NCBI RefSeq assembly: GCF_954871325.1
Contig: NC_088775.1
Location: 84,545,561-84,609,560 of the forward strand
Direction of reading: 5' to 3'
From: Gordionus sp. m RMFG-2023
Lineage: Eukaryota > Nematomorpha > Gordioida > Chordodea > Parachordodidae
Length of the DNA: 64,000 nucleotides
A model generated the notes under the pieces. That model had not been told where the DNA came from. It searched no databases and saw nothing but the letters and a program-made list of their open reading frames with translations. Position 1 is the first letter of the stretch, and the number at the start of each line of letters is the position of its first letter. Both the position numbers and the translations under genes were made by a program. This document shows, in pieces, positions 52,101-61,814 of the stretch.

Positions 52101-55100
52101 CAACGAGCCGTCGATAGTATCCACGGGCCTGCTCCGACGATGTCCGCCTTTTCTGCGGAAGCCCCTCGTATCGACGATATGGAGTTGTGGGAGAACCAAT
52201 TGCTGTCGTGAGGACTCCCACAAGATCCGTGCATCCTAGCTTTGTTAATATCTATATATATTTTTTTTTGGCGTGCCACAGCCCATAAAGGGGTGGCATG
52301 TCGTAATGTGACATTTTCTAATATAATGTCAATCAATTTATATATATATATATTAGTTTTATCAATTGTATATAATTAATGAAATGTCAGTCATTTCTGA
52401 TAAATATGTTGTTGATTTTTTTTGACAAAGAATCACTTTTTAATTTTTCATGATTTTTTTATTTATAATAAAACTTTTGAATTTTCACTTACTGTGACTT
52501 AATAAAAATATAGATCCAAGTTTCAGTTCCGTGTTTCCTTTAGTTATTCTTTCTGAGTTAATTCTTACTTTAGAATTTCGTTGGTTTTAGTAATTTTTTA
52601 TATAGTTAACATTTGAAGCTTCTTTTTGTTTTTGACAATAACAACTCTCTTTAATAATAATAAAGCTAGTTTTTTCTATGGGGGTACCTCGAAAATCTAA
52701 TTTTGAAGAATGAATATAAGAAAATAATGAATTATTATATTTATTGTGAACCTTGCTTAAAGTTGGGAGAAAAAGATTTACAAAGAATTGAATAAACATA
52801 ATTTATTTTCGCAATAATTTATTAATTTTAACAGCAAATTTTTTGTTTGTTTCTTCCCAGCTCTAATTATTTTGATGTTTTTTAGTATCTTTATAATTAA
52901 TAAAAAAAATATAAATTCTGATAGGGCAGAATTATATTTTGATTCTAAAGGTTTGAAATGTAAATAAAATGATTATTAAAAATTAAATCATAAAACAAAA
53001 TATATAATAATTAATTTCAGGACAGGACATCCATTATTCGGGATGCAGATGATGTTTATTCATCTATAAAGATATTTTTTTAAATCTAATTGATTCCGCA
53101 CCAAAAAATATCGAATCGCTTTCGATTTATGGACAGATCATTTCAAGCGTCGAAATTATATCACCCTTATAGTCTTCACAAGTTATGTGATAATTTTGAT
53201 TTAAAATATTTTACCCAGGCAACTAAAAGCGTGACGCAAAAGCATACTCGCGAAACCTCATTATCTGAGATAGATAGAATAGAAGATGAATCATTTGAGA
53301 AACAAAGTAATATAGATGGTAACAGATGCTGTAGCGAATGCCAGAAGAAGCATCGGACTGAGGGATTACGAGCATAAATAACCTTAGGGCGCGGTCTTTA
53401 TAATTTAGTTACATTTAACATATAGAAAAAGTTGCAAGAATTAATAATCTTGTTAAGAAAAATCGAAAAGTCATTTCTATCCGATAATGAGTTTGAAACT
53501 AATTATTTGTTATTCGATTCGTATTTTACGAATATCATAATTATTCGAATCGAATATGAATAATGAGAAAAAATATTCGTCCAATAGTAAACGTTTTATT
53601 ATTAGATATTAATTATTTGATTATTCGAAATTATTCGTATCATTCGAAATTATTCGTATCATTCGAAATTATTCGTATCATTCGAAATTATTTATAAATA
53701 TCAGTTTATATTTTATTTTTTCGTTAATATTCATAAATCTTAAGTAAATAATAGAAAGAAGTGATTATTAAACTTTCTTAGTGTATTTTATTTCATTTTA
53801 CTTTATTTTCTCTTTTTTATATATTCATAGATCTTAAGTTATATTTTCTGATGAGTTTAATAAATATAATTATTTAATTAATTTTTTTTAAATATTAATT
53901 TTATTTATATATTGTAACAATGTAATGAAAAATTAATACTATTTTTTAAATCTTATGTTATATTTGAAATTAATTGTTGTATATTTTACGTTTAACAAAA
54001 ATTGCAAAAGTTATATAGCCTAATAATTAAGCCTTATTTAAAGTGTCTTTTATGACAATAAATATTTATATTTCGGTAGTTTATCATTTTTTTTTGAGAT
54101 TTGTAAGTTTTTCCTTTTACAATATAAGTTTATAAAATATAAAATAGTGATTTAATTTTCAAAATATCGAATAAGAATTTGCTCTTTATTTATCTTTCAT
54201 TATTTATAAATATTATAGCGCTATCTATTAACAAAAATGTTTTATAAAATTAATACAATATAGAAGCAGCGCACCTATAGAACAAAGGATTTTTTGAAAA
54301 AATAAATTAGAGTTTTTGTAAGGGAAAACAAATATCTCAAAATATGTACTAGTATTTTTTTAAATTTAATGCCACAAAGAATATATCCACGGTTATAAAG
54401 GCAAATGGAGATGTAATATGGATACATAGCTGCAGTGGCGTATCCAGGATTTTCCTATAGGGGGGAAATTTTTTTGGGGGGCTTTGCCTCCAAACCCCCT
54501 TTGGCCAGCTTTTTCCTCACCTTCGGCCGGGTCATATCTTTGATCTATTCTTTTAAATTATTCATAATTCAATAATAATTATATTAATATTTTTAATTTT
54601 TATTTGAATTTTGGTTCCTTTTATAAATTAATTATTTAAGAAATATTTTTTTTAATTTTTAAATTTAACATTTATTAATAAAGACAAATTAAATCTGACA
54701 AAATGATAGTATAAAAATAAAATCATGTCCAAAACATAATTCTAGAAAATTCAAGAAATTTAACAAACAAGGACTTCATAATACAAAGTATAATAATAGA
54801 TATAATAGAATTATAATAAATGCAAATGATTATATGAAGAAGAAGGGGGGGGGGTTTAAATAATTTAGGGAAGAAGAAGAAAATCTAGATTAATCGGCTC
54901 CTCGGGGAATGAACCTATGGCGTGTAAAATTAGATTTTATAATCTGAATTCCTATGCGTTGACGTAAGTAGTCGCTTTCTTTTGGGTCTCCTGATTACTA
55001 ATTCGCGCTTATGAATATAAGAAGAAATAAAAGTTATAACCCAATTTTTATTTTAAGTTAGGTATATTATAGATAAATTTTTTTTAAAAAGTATAAAATT

Positions 55101-58100
55101 GAAATAAAGTTTAGTGTCAATTTTTTTTTTATAAAATTTGCTTTAAAAACTAGCCTCAGCTTAAATTCTCATATAATATAAATATAAAATTTTTTTGATT
55201 GAAAATTTTAATTGTAGTGAGTATAAAATATTGACTAGAAAATTTTTTAAAGAACAAGTTTTTATAACTTATTAAATACAATATTATATAAAAAATTTAT
55301 TAAATACTAGAATTATAATGCGATTTTTAATTTTCGTGGAAAATTTTCCAATTCATCAAGAATTTTCTTTGTCGTTGGAAATAAATCTCTGTGGATATTT
55401 AACATAGCTAACCCATTTAGCCGAGAAGTAGTATTTTGTAAATAAGTTTTCAACCTTCTCAATTTGAAAAAGGTCCTTTCATTCGTATATGTTGTAATAG
55501 GCAAACATGCAAGAATACCTTCAAAATAAATTAAGCCTTTTATACCGATTGAGCGCATCAATAGCATGCTCAGGTAAAATAATAAACGTAGTAAATATTT
55601 ATACCACAATTCGAATTCACTGATTAAATTGATTTCAGTATCAACATCATAGGAATAAAATTTTGCTAAATATTTATTATACCAATAATGGCATCAGAAA
55701 ACGAAGAAGGGTCTTTAGGTAATAAAATTTGAAGATTACCAAAGACTTGTTTTTTATCTAAAAACCGTACTTTAATTTGCGATAAAAAAGTATCTAAGAA
55801 TGGAATGAAATTGGATATTTTATAAGATTTAATTCAACGTCTATATAAATATTATGAAATATTCAACTACATTCATTTTTCCTGTCCACATTTTCCTCCA
55901 AATCAATAACTTGAACCAAATTGAAATTTAGTTTTTGTAAATTTCTACATAGTAGTGAGCTATAGGAAAATAATTTATTAATGCAACTAGCAGTAAGGAT
56001 AAACTCTGCTTGATATTGAAAAATTTGATGGGAGAGGGGGTCCGGGGGTCGGGGTAAAATTTTTTATTATCTTAAAATAATATTTAGAAAAACAGTCAAA
56101 TTTCCTATGGGGGGTGAAATTTCCCCCTTTCCCCCCCCATTGGTTACGCGCCTGCATAGCTGGGCTGGGGCAACGGAAACGTTATCACTAAAACATAGAC
56201 CTGCCCATCATATTTCCATCCTTTTGTTTGAATGAATGTCACATTTTTTTTAAAGATGGAATTTATGAAATTATTTTATAAAGGTAAGGTTTAATATATA
56301 TCGTCTTAGTAATATCAAGAATAACACTTTTTTTTATAATACATGGAAAGTAAAATTGTAAATATTTTACAAAAATAAAATAATTAAATTTACAATCTGA
56401 AAAAAACATCAGCGTAATTGCGGATTATAAAGCATATTGAAGATGAGGAAAATATTATTAGTATGGTGATTTCTAAAATTATTTTAAAACTCATTAAAAG
56501 CGCTTCGCCTCATATATTTTAATCCACTCTAAATGATTAGAATTATAAATAGTGCAAAAGGAACGAATAATATTTTATGAATAATCACTTTGTACTCCGG
56601 AGGATCTTAATGAGAGTAGATAGAACACATGAATAAATATTATACAGGTATGTTTAAGTCATATTTGAAGAAAAGGAGCTTATTTAGGGTAGCCAGGATA
56701 CTAACAGATATCATTCAATTTAAGTCAATAAAAAATTAAAAATAATTTACCAAAAAAATTATAAATATCAGCCTCAAAAAGATCTCTTGAAGATACTAAT
56801 TTCTTCAAGCAAATAATTCTTGGATATATTGCAAAAAAAATAATCGAACATATCAGATTGTGTCGAACGCTGACTGCCCACCTGATGTTAATAATTAATT
56901 AACAAATCAAATGATAAACCTTTAGCGAAATAATGTTCTCGGCTTCCATAATTTTAAATATTTTTATGATAAAATCTTATATATTTAATTTGTCATGAAT
57001 GATTGATATTTACATTTAAAAATAAATACTAATATATTTGAGTATTTTTTGTTTTTATTAGTGATACAAATTATAAAATCAAATAAATTGACAAAAGAAA
57101 TTCAATATTTAAATAATGTTTACACATAAGGGAAACGCACGCCTAAATAATTTTCTTTTAATTAACCTGCCAAAATAAGTTGTAAATAATATTCGTAAGG
57201 CATTGGTAATGATATGTCAAATGATTGGTTGAATAAATAATGACTTTTGATAATTATTATGCTAATGTTAAAATCAAATTTTTATTTACACCCTGAAAAT
57301 AGAGAATAAAATGAATATTTTCAGTTTGAGATTTCTTCTCTACAAGCTCTTTTTAAAGTCGGGCCGCGACTGATCCGCCTCTAATTTAGATTTTATTTCT
57401 AATATAACACAATCTTAAAAATAACTGGACAAATTGATGATATTTTAGCGTAGTAGGGCTGTATAGTTAAATATATTTTAAATCATAGATTAATATGTTA
57501 AATTTTTGTTCATTGTATATTGCTATAATGACAAATGTTCTGAAAAAAAACAACAACTTTGTTCATGATTAATATTTAAATTAAAATTGGAGTCTCGTTT
57601 AATTTATAATTATAAAGATTTTATAAATACTGTTTTTTTTAAAAATGCAAGTATTAAAGATAATGTCAAATTTAAGCATAAAATTTATCTTTTAAAAAAT
57701 GACCATTTAGGACTTGGTCACTTTTTACTATACCCGAAACGAATTATTCGATATTCGATTTGTGTTTTGCGAAAATAAATACAAATATCGAATACGAATA
57801 AAGAAAATATACGCCGAATAATTTTTTTATCCATTATTCGATCGAATTATTTGGGATTATTACGCATGTTCCTCGCGGAAATTTTTATTATTTTTTTTTA
57901 ACTTTATTTCCACATTTTAGCTTTTTCGAAAATATTTTTAAAGAATTTTAATTTTTGAAGCGAATATTCGACGACGAATAGAATAATATTTTTATTGTTC
58001 GTACTATACCAATAAGGAATTGTTCGATTCATATTATTGTATAGGCACACTTTTTTGCACTATCTTAAATTTTTTTACAATATTTAAACCAGGAATAATT

Positions 58101-58919
58101 ATTAAAAAGGACCATCTTGAATATTGGTCACCATTTATACTTATGCACACAAAAACTCCTTATTATAAAATATTTTAATGATAATTTATATTGTTCTTGG
58201 GCTAAAATAGCTTTAGCCAAATTTCATAGGCGAGATTCATGGCTGGTTTTTGTTGCGACTTAGCCCTGTTTTTAAAAAAAAATTCAAGTTTTCGGCGATT
58301 CTTATATGCAAATAAATTTTTAAAAAAATCGATTAATTATCCTCTTCACAAATTTATCATTAATAAAAAAATATAATATATAGATTTCACCGAGTCAAGT
58401 CAAGATCTTACTCAAAATACTTTGCCAGATTTTGCTGGCACCAATGATTATCGCGGAAATCGGAAAGCGTTAACGCCTCAAGAGCAATTTTTCGAAACCT
58501 ACGACAAAAACATCCGTTATCTATCCGCAAAAACAGATCCCAGAATATCTATAATCCCTCATTCCGACCCAATCGTATTTCCTCTATCGAAAATTACTGA
58601 GTCCAGCATGTTAGCATCAAATCCTCCTCTTTATCAAAATATAGCAGCGTCATCACTAAACGATAATAATGATGCGAATGTCGCCAACGTCGATTTTAAA
58701 GGTGATCACAGAGCTAATCTTACCCCCTCGTTTCCTTCTTTAGACAAAGCTAGGGGTGAAGGAACGGGAAAACCATCAAAAGACGTATTTTTATGTCTAC
58801 CTTCTGAGTGCGGTCTCAAACTTTGGATCGTTCTGGTGATAATGATTGCCCTTTGTATAGCTTTGCCCGTGCTTGTTTTATGGCATTTTTTCGTGGTTAG
58901 GAAAGAAGAGAATTGGTGA
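46178..58919 (+). CDS. LYSMD3: LysM-domain membrane protein, LYSMD3/4-like (3 exons)
   Basis: Exons 46178-46450, 46500-46725 and 58384-58919 join in phase into about 344 aa. The start is fixed by a stop codon directly before the ATG. The N-terminus is acidic. A LysM fold spans about residues 70-115: YIEKDLTDGESLHTLALKYN, then IGELKRINNIQ and KGKIKIP, matching IKRVNNL and IKIPV in LYSMD3. The remainder is hydrophilic up to a C-terminal transmembrane helix (LWIVLVIMIALCIALPVLVL) with a short basic tail. LYSMD3/4 are single-pass membrane LysM proteins; LYSMD3 has been linked to chitin sensing, and no more is inferred here. Intron 1 is 49 bp, intron 2 is 11.7 kb and full of transposons. LYSMD3 versus LYSMD4 cannot be decided. 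Confidence 0.85.
46828..47171. mobile_element. hAT MITE with exact 8-bp target duplication
   Basis: Left end TAGAGATCTGCAAATCCTGG and right end, inverted, TAGTGATCTGTGTTGGGCCT. TTTTATAG flanks both sides (46820-46827, 47172-47179). 344 bp with no transposase. Internal GGCCT/GGGCC/CAGGC words recur. It lies in intron 2 of the LysM gene. Confidence 0.85.
48330..48500. other. GC-rich patch, possible transposon end
   Basis: An island with CGCCGCCG/GGCGGCC words in AT-rich DNA, resembling the left end of the hAT at 16163. No inverted partner was found. Confidence 0.3.
48688..49029 (+). repeat. LTR 1 (342 bp, direct)
   Basis: Begins TGTCGTAAATGTGACA and ends GTTTTTGACA. Preceded by ATAAC. Confidence 0.9.
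49215..50027 (+). CDS. Fossil element: gag-like protein with membrane helix and two zinc knuckles
   Basis: 270 codons. A hydrophobic helix at residues 41-61 (LVTVLFLVILYVLYIIIKFL) is followed by a probable coiled coil (about 87-150) and two CCHC knuckles at 194-207 (CTRCGYVGHKVETC) and 254-267 (CFKCNKPGHVAINC). CCHC knuckles bind nucleic acid in retroelement Gag. A transmembrane segment near the start is unusual for Gag, and no capsid domain is recognised. Confidence 0.7.
   Translation: MGFIFNFDSEPSFFNKISEYPSINYQDLYQMVDKFDVNNSLVTVLFLVILYVLYIIIKFLFEKCTLVATRVYGNWKIDTPVSADCWKKISVLESSLNGILNEIKNGRPEKVETMKDNNDDRLDSVERSIVILQELKELKEVIKIIYQDINTLVMANSNINKGQIRGPTWTNGKNISIEKNGFSGHKKILEDLKCTRCGYVGHKVETCVVKEQNFREGFPLKKLALENSNVRKISGTNTNKFDVLRSNYGKSRLCFKCNKPGHVAINCIKN
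50161..50901 (+). CDS. Fossil element: retropepsin-like aspartic protease frame
   Basis: The active-site block MLFDTGASISIMS lies at about residues 111-123, with a matching C-terminal IMGWDWIVQLG block at about 182-192. Together these are diagnostic of retropepsins, which mature Gag/Pol polyproteins. The frame runs 40 bases into the inverted LTR 2. It is part of the LTR fossil. Confidence 0.75.
   Translation: MMIKIRKILMILNGRNILGVLLNIPMKGIFTFRWEKYPSYIAKKNMNIVKEPLNSELNLCSNENSHETDVSNEINIDQSIKTYDILMTERLVEPCPCPRVIVRVDSRDIDMLFDTGASISIMSRRNYFKYWPKGKLEKESMCVRQFDGSEIIVLGKTKLGVILHDTTFFLDLWVVKKDVETIMGWDWIVQLGPFSNYWNIFALHNGSAIINPKDQNIAYNARKNIREIEGKDLTVKNKKKLQMLTI
50862..51208 (-). repeat. LTR 2 (347 bp, inverted)
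   Basis: Reverse complement of LTR 1 and LTR 3, with the same TGTC...GACA termini; it differs mainly in the length of a TA run. Confidence 0.9.
51209..51610. repeat. Left arm of internal inverted repeat
   Basis: Starts TGCCACCCCTTTATGGGCTG and pairs almost base for base with 51897-52298. Together with LTR 2 it forms a palindrome arm of about 750 bp. Confidence 0.9.
51563..52117 (+). CDS. Fossil element: open frame across the palindrome centre
   Basis: 184 codons spanning the unique centre (51611-51896) and running into the right arm. A zinc-knuckle-like motif (KKCFHYRSDDHIRSQCPSLG) suggests a Gag nucleocapsid relic. The rest is Ser/Gly/Pro-rich. It does not resemble the 49215-50027 frame closely, so the centre may come from another related element. 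Confidence 0.45.
   Translation: MVDRPRVLSLIGARGGFLKKNKKFFLLSPVASDIQIFQTISHMETTNRLVDLGSCYIQVTLIPKNTGMTIQASMSQDNSMMSGGLRTKKCFHYRSDDHIRSQCPSLGRDGRPPLARISDNALGRSTKHHRRRMVGSTQGPAPFSQMRTAPSANRGALIGTSNGSSSSISNPPPPHRQYSATSRR
51897..52298. repeat. Right arm of internal inverted repeat
   Basis: Inverted copy of 51209-51610. Ends in AAAGGGGTGGCA directly before LTR 3, which fits a polypurine tract. It includes a C14 run (52072-52085). Confidence 0.9.
52299..52637 (+). repeat. LTR 3 (339 bp, direct)
   Basis: Nearly identical to LTR 1 and followed by ATAAC (52638-52642). Confidence 0.9.
53090..53377 (+). other. Orphan open frame inside the LYSMD intron
   Basis: 95 codons, hydrophilic, ending RCCSECQKKHRTEG. 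A TTTCAG acceptor lies 70 bp upstream (53021), but the phases left by LYSMD exon 2 run quickly into stops, so it does not join that gene. No family is recognised. It may be a decayed exon or an unrelated small gene. Confidence 0.3.
53623..53693. repeat. 19-bp tandem repeat, about 3.7 copies
   Basis: Unit ATTCGAAATTATTCGTATC, in a wider ATTCG-rich stretch (53500-53700). Confidence 0.95.
54433..56154 (-). mobile_element. hAT transposon, complete ends, exact 8-bp target duplication
   Basis: Left end CAGTGGCGTATCCAGG and right end, inverted, CAGGCGCGTAACCAATG; CATAGCTG flanks both sides (54425-54432, 56155-56162). Subterminal G/C runs GGGGGG and CCCCCCCC lie inside both ends. Same family as 1-1153. 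Only the C-terminal transposase remains, so it is non-autonomous. Confidence 0.95.
55313..55609 (-). pseudogene. hAT transposase C-terminal domain, broken
   Basis: FEGILACLPITTYTNERTFF then KLRRLKTYLQNTTSRLNGLA and MLNIHRDLFPTTKKI: the dimerisation domain seen also at 159-524. Upstream transposase sequence (to about 56000) is present only as disrupted pieces. Confidence 0.85.
57730..58040. repeat. ATTCG/CGAAT-rich dispersed repeat
   Basis: Dense CGAATAAT/ATTATTCG words, as at 2317-2440, 30780-30920 and 53500-53700. Probably ends of one transposon family. Confidence 0.5.
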
Positions 58920-59882
58920 TTGATTACCTGATCAATTCCAGAGTTTTTAGGCATCTAGAAAAAAAAGTATAAGACTTCATAGGACTTGAATAGTTTTTAA
59001 ACTTTAAAAAAAATCTCACTTGGCAAAAAACGGCGCGAATTTTTTTTTTTTTAAATTCGAATTTTTTTTTTCCAAAATGGGCGAATAATGAATTTTAATT
59101 AATTTTTTCCGTCCCGCGGTTTATAAAATATTTCTTCATGAATTCTTAAAAATGATAAATCAAAAATTAAAGAACATTATATAATCAAATCATAAAATGT
59201 TATAATGCTTACAAATCAAATCTAATTGCATTTTTTGAATTTAAGATTCGGCGTACGCTCAACTCCATACGAAAAACTGTAAAATAAAAAAATACTGAAA
59301 TTTTTAAAACGTATTTTTTCTATATATATTTAATATAAAACTCTTTCGCTTATTTATTATAATATATAATATATTATTCGTCTAAATAAGAACATGTTAT
59401 TATATTAAATTATTTTATATTTTTCCGGGAATAAATAAATAATTAGGAAAAATGTTTGATGCAAAATATTTTTGCCATGATTTGTTAAATAAGTTATTTA
59501 ATCGCGAAAATACCAAAATAAAAAAAAATAATCATTACAAAAATATTTCATACACATATCATATAAGTTAAATCTTAAAACATAATTATTAATTTTTTTA
59601 ATCATTCCTACCTTTAATAAGTTGGTTAATGCACGCAAAAGATTTAATTAATTTTTAGTTCAATCCTATGCACATATACACTAAAAATATTTTAAAAATG
59701 ATTTGAAATTCGCAAAGTTTAAAAAAATATATATAAAAAGGTGATTTGATTATGAAAAAAGGGAGTGACATTTAAGAAAATTATTCTGAGAACTTAACAA
59801 AATTTTTCTTACAAAAATCTTAATAAAAATATTTATTCTAAATGTGTTTTTTTCTTCTAAAATCATTAGTGAGTTATTAATT
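58920..59882. other. Intergenic between convergent genes
   Basis: AT-rich DNA between the stop of the LysM gene (plus) and the stop of the unrecognised gene (minus). No feature was recognised. Confidence 0.6.
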
Positions 59883-61814
59883 TTAGGAGTAAATAGTTAT
59901 GCTATCGTCAGGAACGACCCAAATACTCCCATTTTCTGTCAGATCATCCCCGTCATCGTCGTTGTCATCTAAAATTCCGTCCTCCGGATTCGAAGAGTCA
60001 TCATCTGACTCCCCCTTTCTTTGGGCTTTCTTCAAAATATCTTGCAGTTCTTCGGTGGTCCCTCTCTTAACTTTTTTTGATCTGGAATCTAAGGGGGGGG
60101 GGGAATATATATTGTGATATTTATATTATTTGCAAAGAAAGGGACCATGAGAAAATTTTAATATCATGGATTCAAATCATTGCCTCTAATGAAGATCAAT
60201 GAAGACCTCTCCATTAAAATAATAAAAATATGGGGAAAAGTGGCTGCACTGCATTAAGAATTCAGATATATATATATTTTGAAACAAACTGTTATCTAAT
60301 TATATTATCCAAAATAAAATGCATAATATTTTATTACAAAAATTGATGAAAGCAGCTGACAATTTCTTATTTTTTAAGGATTATGAAGCGTTCTGAATCG
60401 GTCTTAGCCGACCTTCACTAATTGGATCTCACGAAATCTTATACATCAATTTTTTTAAGTAGCCTAATAAGATTAAGTAGTTTTTTTAAAACAAAACTCG
60501 TTTAAAACCGATCAAAAAGTTGTTATTGGTTTGGTTTGTCTTTTTTTAAAAAAAGATTTTGGTTAAAGGTTCTTTTAATATTCCTTGTATTTTGAAGGTC
60601 ACTTTCCAGTTTAGTAGCAATTTATTTGTTCACTTATTTTGCATTTTGGCCTACGACTCGCTTTAAGGACTGCGGGTTATTTTAGCATGGAAACCGACAA
60701 AACCTTTAATATCAAAGGTTTTTAAAGCTAAATTTTTTTAATATTCAGGATATGACCAAAACTTGAAAAAGAAATTCACAAATTTCGATAATTCTAATGA
60801 AAACAATAAACTCTTTTTTTAAAAAAAAACATGTACAAAACATATTTTCTAAAAAAATTAGTGAAACATTACCAAAAAAAATCACAGTTTTGGACATGTT
60901 CTCATCTAAAAGAAAGAGTAACATTTCGTATAATCTAATTAATTAACTAAGTGATGGATGATATATATCATCTAAAACTTTTAAATTTCAATATTACGCT
61001 AATATTATTTTAAAAAATTAAATAGAATATAGTAATTTATGAAATTAGTCATTAGTTATAAACTATGAGCCTACTGAAACACGTAAAGAGGGATTAGAAG
61101 TACGCATGATGGTTCCAATCTTAATTAGAAGCGTTTATACGTTGATCGCCTCAAACATTCCAAATAGTACGAAAAATGAAAATGTGTGCGATAGAAATTA
61201 AATTTAAAAGATAAAATATAATGTATAAACCTTTGCTTCTAAGGATGATCCAACTGTCCGGATCGTCGAAATGCGCTGATGGGATGGCCCTTCTTTTAGT
61301 TACCTTCCTACTACGCTCAATAACTCGTTCGCGATTGTAATTTTTGAGCTTCTTTTTTTTATTAGCCTGAATACCAGGTTTGTTATGATGGCGTCGACTA
61401 AAGGCTAAATATCTTGGGGAGTGCATTATCCTGTACACCAAATAACCCGGTACCCTATTAGATGATCCCTTTCTTCCGTCTCTTTTGAAACCCCCATGGC
61501 TTTCCATCGCGCGTGATCTTTTGTGGTAACCCTTCAAAGAACCATGCGAAACTTCGCTTTTTATAGGTTCATCCTCTGCAAAATATGCGAGCTCAGTATT
61601 ACGTCCTAAATCTCGTGTATATCTTATAGCTGTATCCCTTTTCGCTCTCCTTTGACTCACTACGTCTTTATCATCTTCGTAATCATCGATATCCATTTCA
61701 CTTTCTAAATTTCTGGCATCCCTCAATTCGGCAGCTAGTGGGCTGTGCGTGTCTTCCAACATATCATCTAAATCTTCCTCTTCGCTACTGTATTCCTTGT
61801 CTTTCTTAGGGCTT
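59883..61814 (-). CDS. Unrecognised highly charged protein, last two exons
   Basis: Exons 61814-61231 and 60088-59883 join in phase (1) into at least 262 residues; the 5' part is missing or lies outside the window. Order of composition: acidic (EYSSEEEDLDDMLEDTHS), mixed Arg/Asp (NLESEMDIDDYEDDKDVV), then basic (a KKKKLKNYNRERVIERSRK stretch). Next come DDPDSWIILRSK across the junction and a helix TTEELQDILKKAQRKGE. It finishes in a poly-Asp stretch and SIWVVPDDSITIYS. It is probably nuclear or RNA-associated by composition only. The acceptor of the last exon is a C12 run followed by TTAG. Confidence 0.7.
60089..61230 (-). other. Intron of the unrecognised gene
   Basis: 1142 bp, AT-rich; no element recognised. 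Confidence 0.6.

Larger units (their letters stand above)
48688..52637 (+). mobile_element. Fossil LTR retroelement, gag/protease only, with internal palindrome
   Basis: The element is bounded by direct LTRs (TGTCGT...TTGACA) and the 5-bp target duplication ATAAC (48683-48687 and 52638-52642). A purine-rich tract (AAAGGGGTGG) lies just before the right LTR. Parts in order: LTR, gag-like frame, retropepsin frame, inverted third LTR, then a long inverted repeat around a 286-bp centre, then LTR. No reverse transcriptase, RNase H or integrase is recognised, so it is incomplete or non-autonomous. The LTRs are almost identical by eye, so the insertion is young. It sits in the large LYSMD intron. 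Confidence 0.88.

Noticed and set aside
51912-52336. Minus-strand frames mirroring 51170-51593
   Set aside because: They are mirror images from the palindrome arms of the LTR fossil.
59899-60117. Ser/Pro-rich plus-strand frame
   Set aside because: It is the antisense of the last exon of the minus-strand charged gene.
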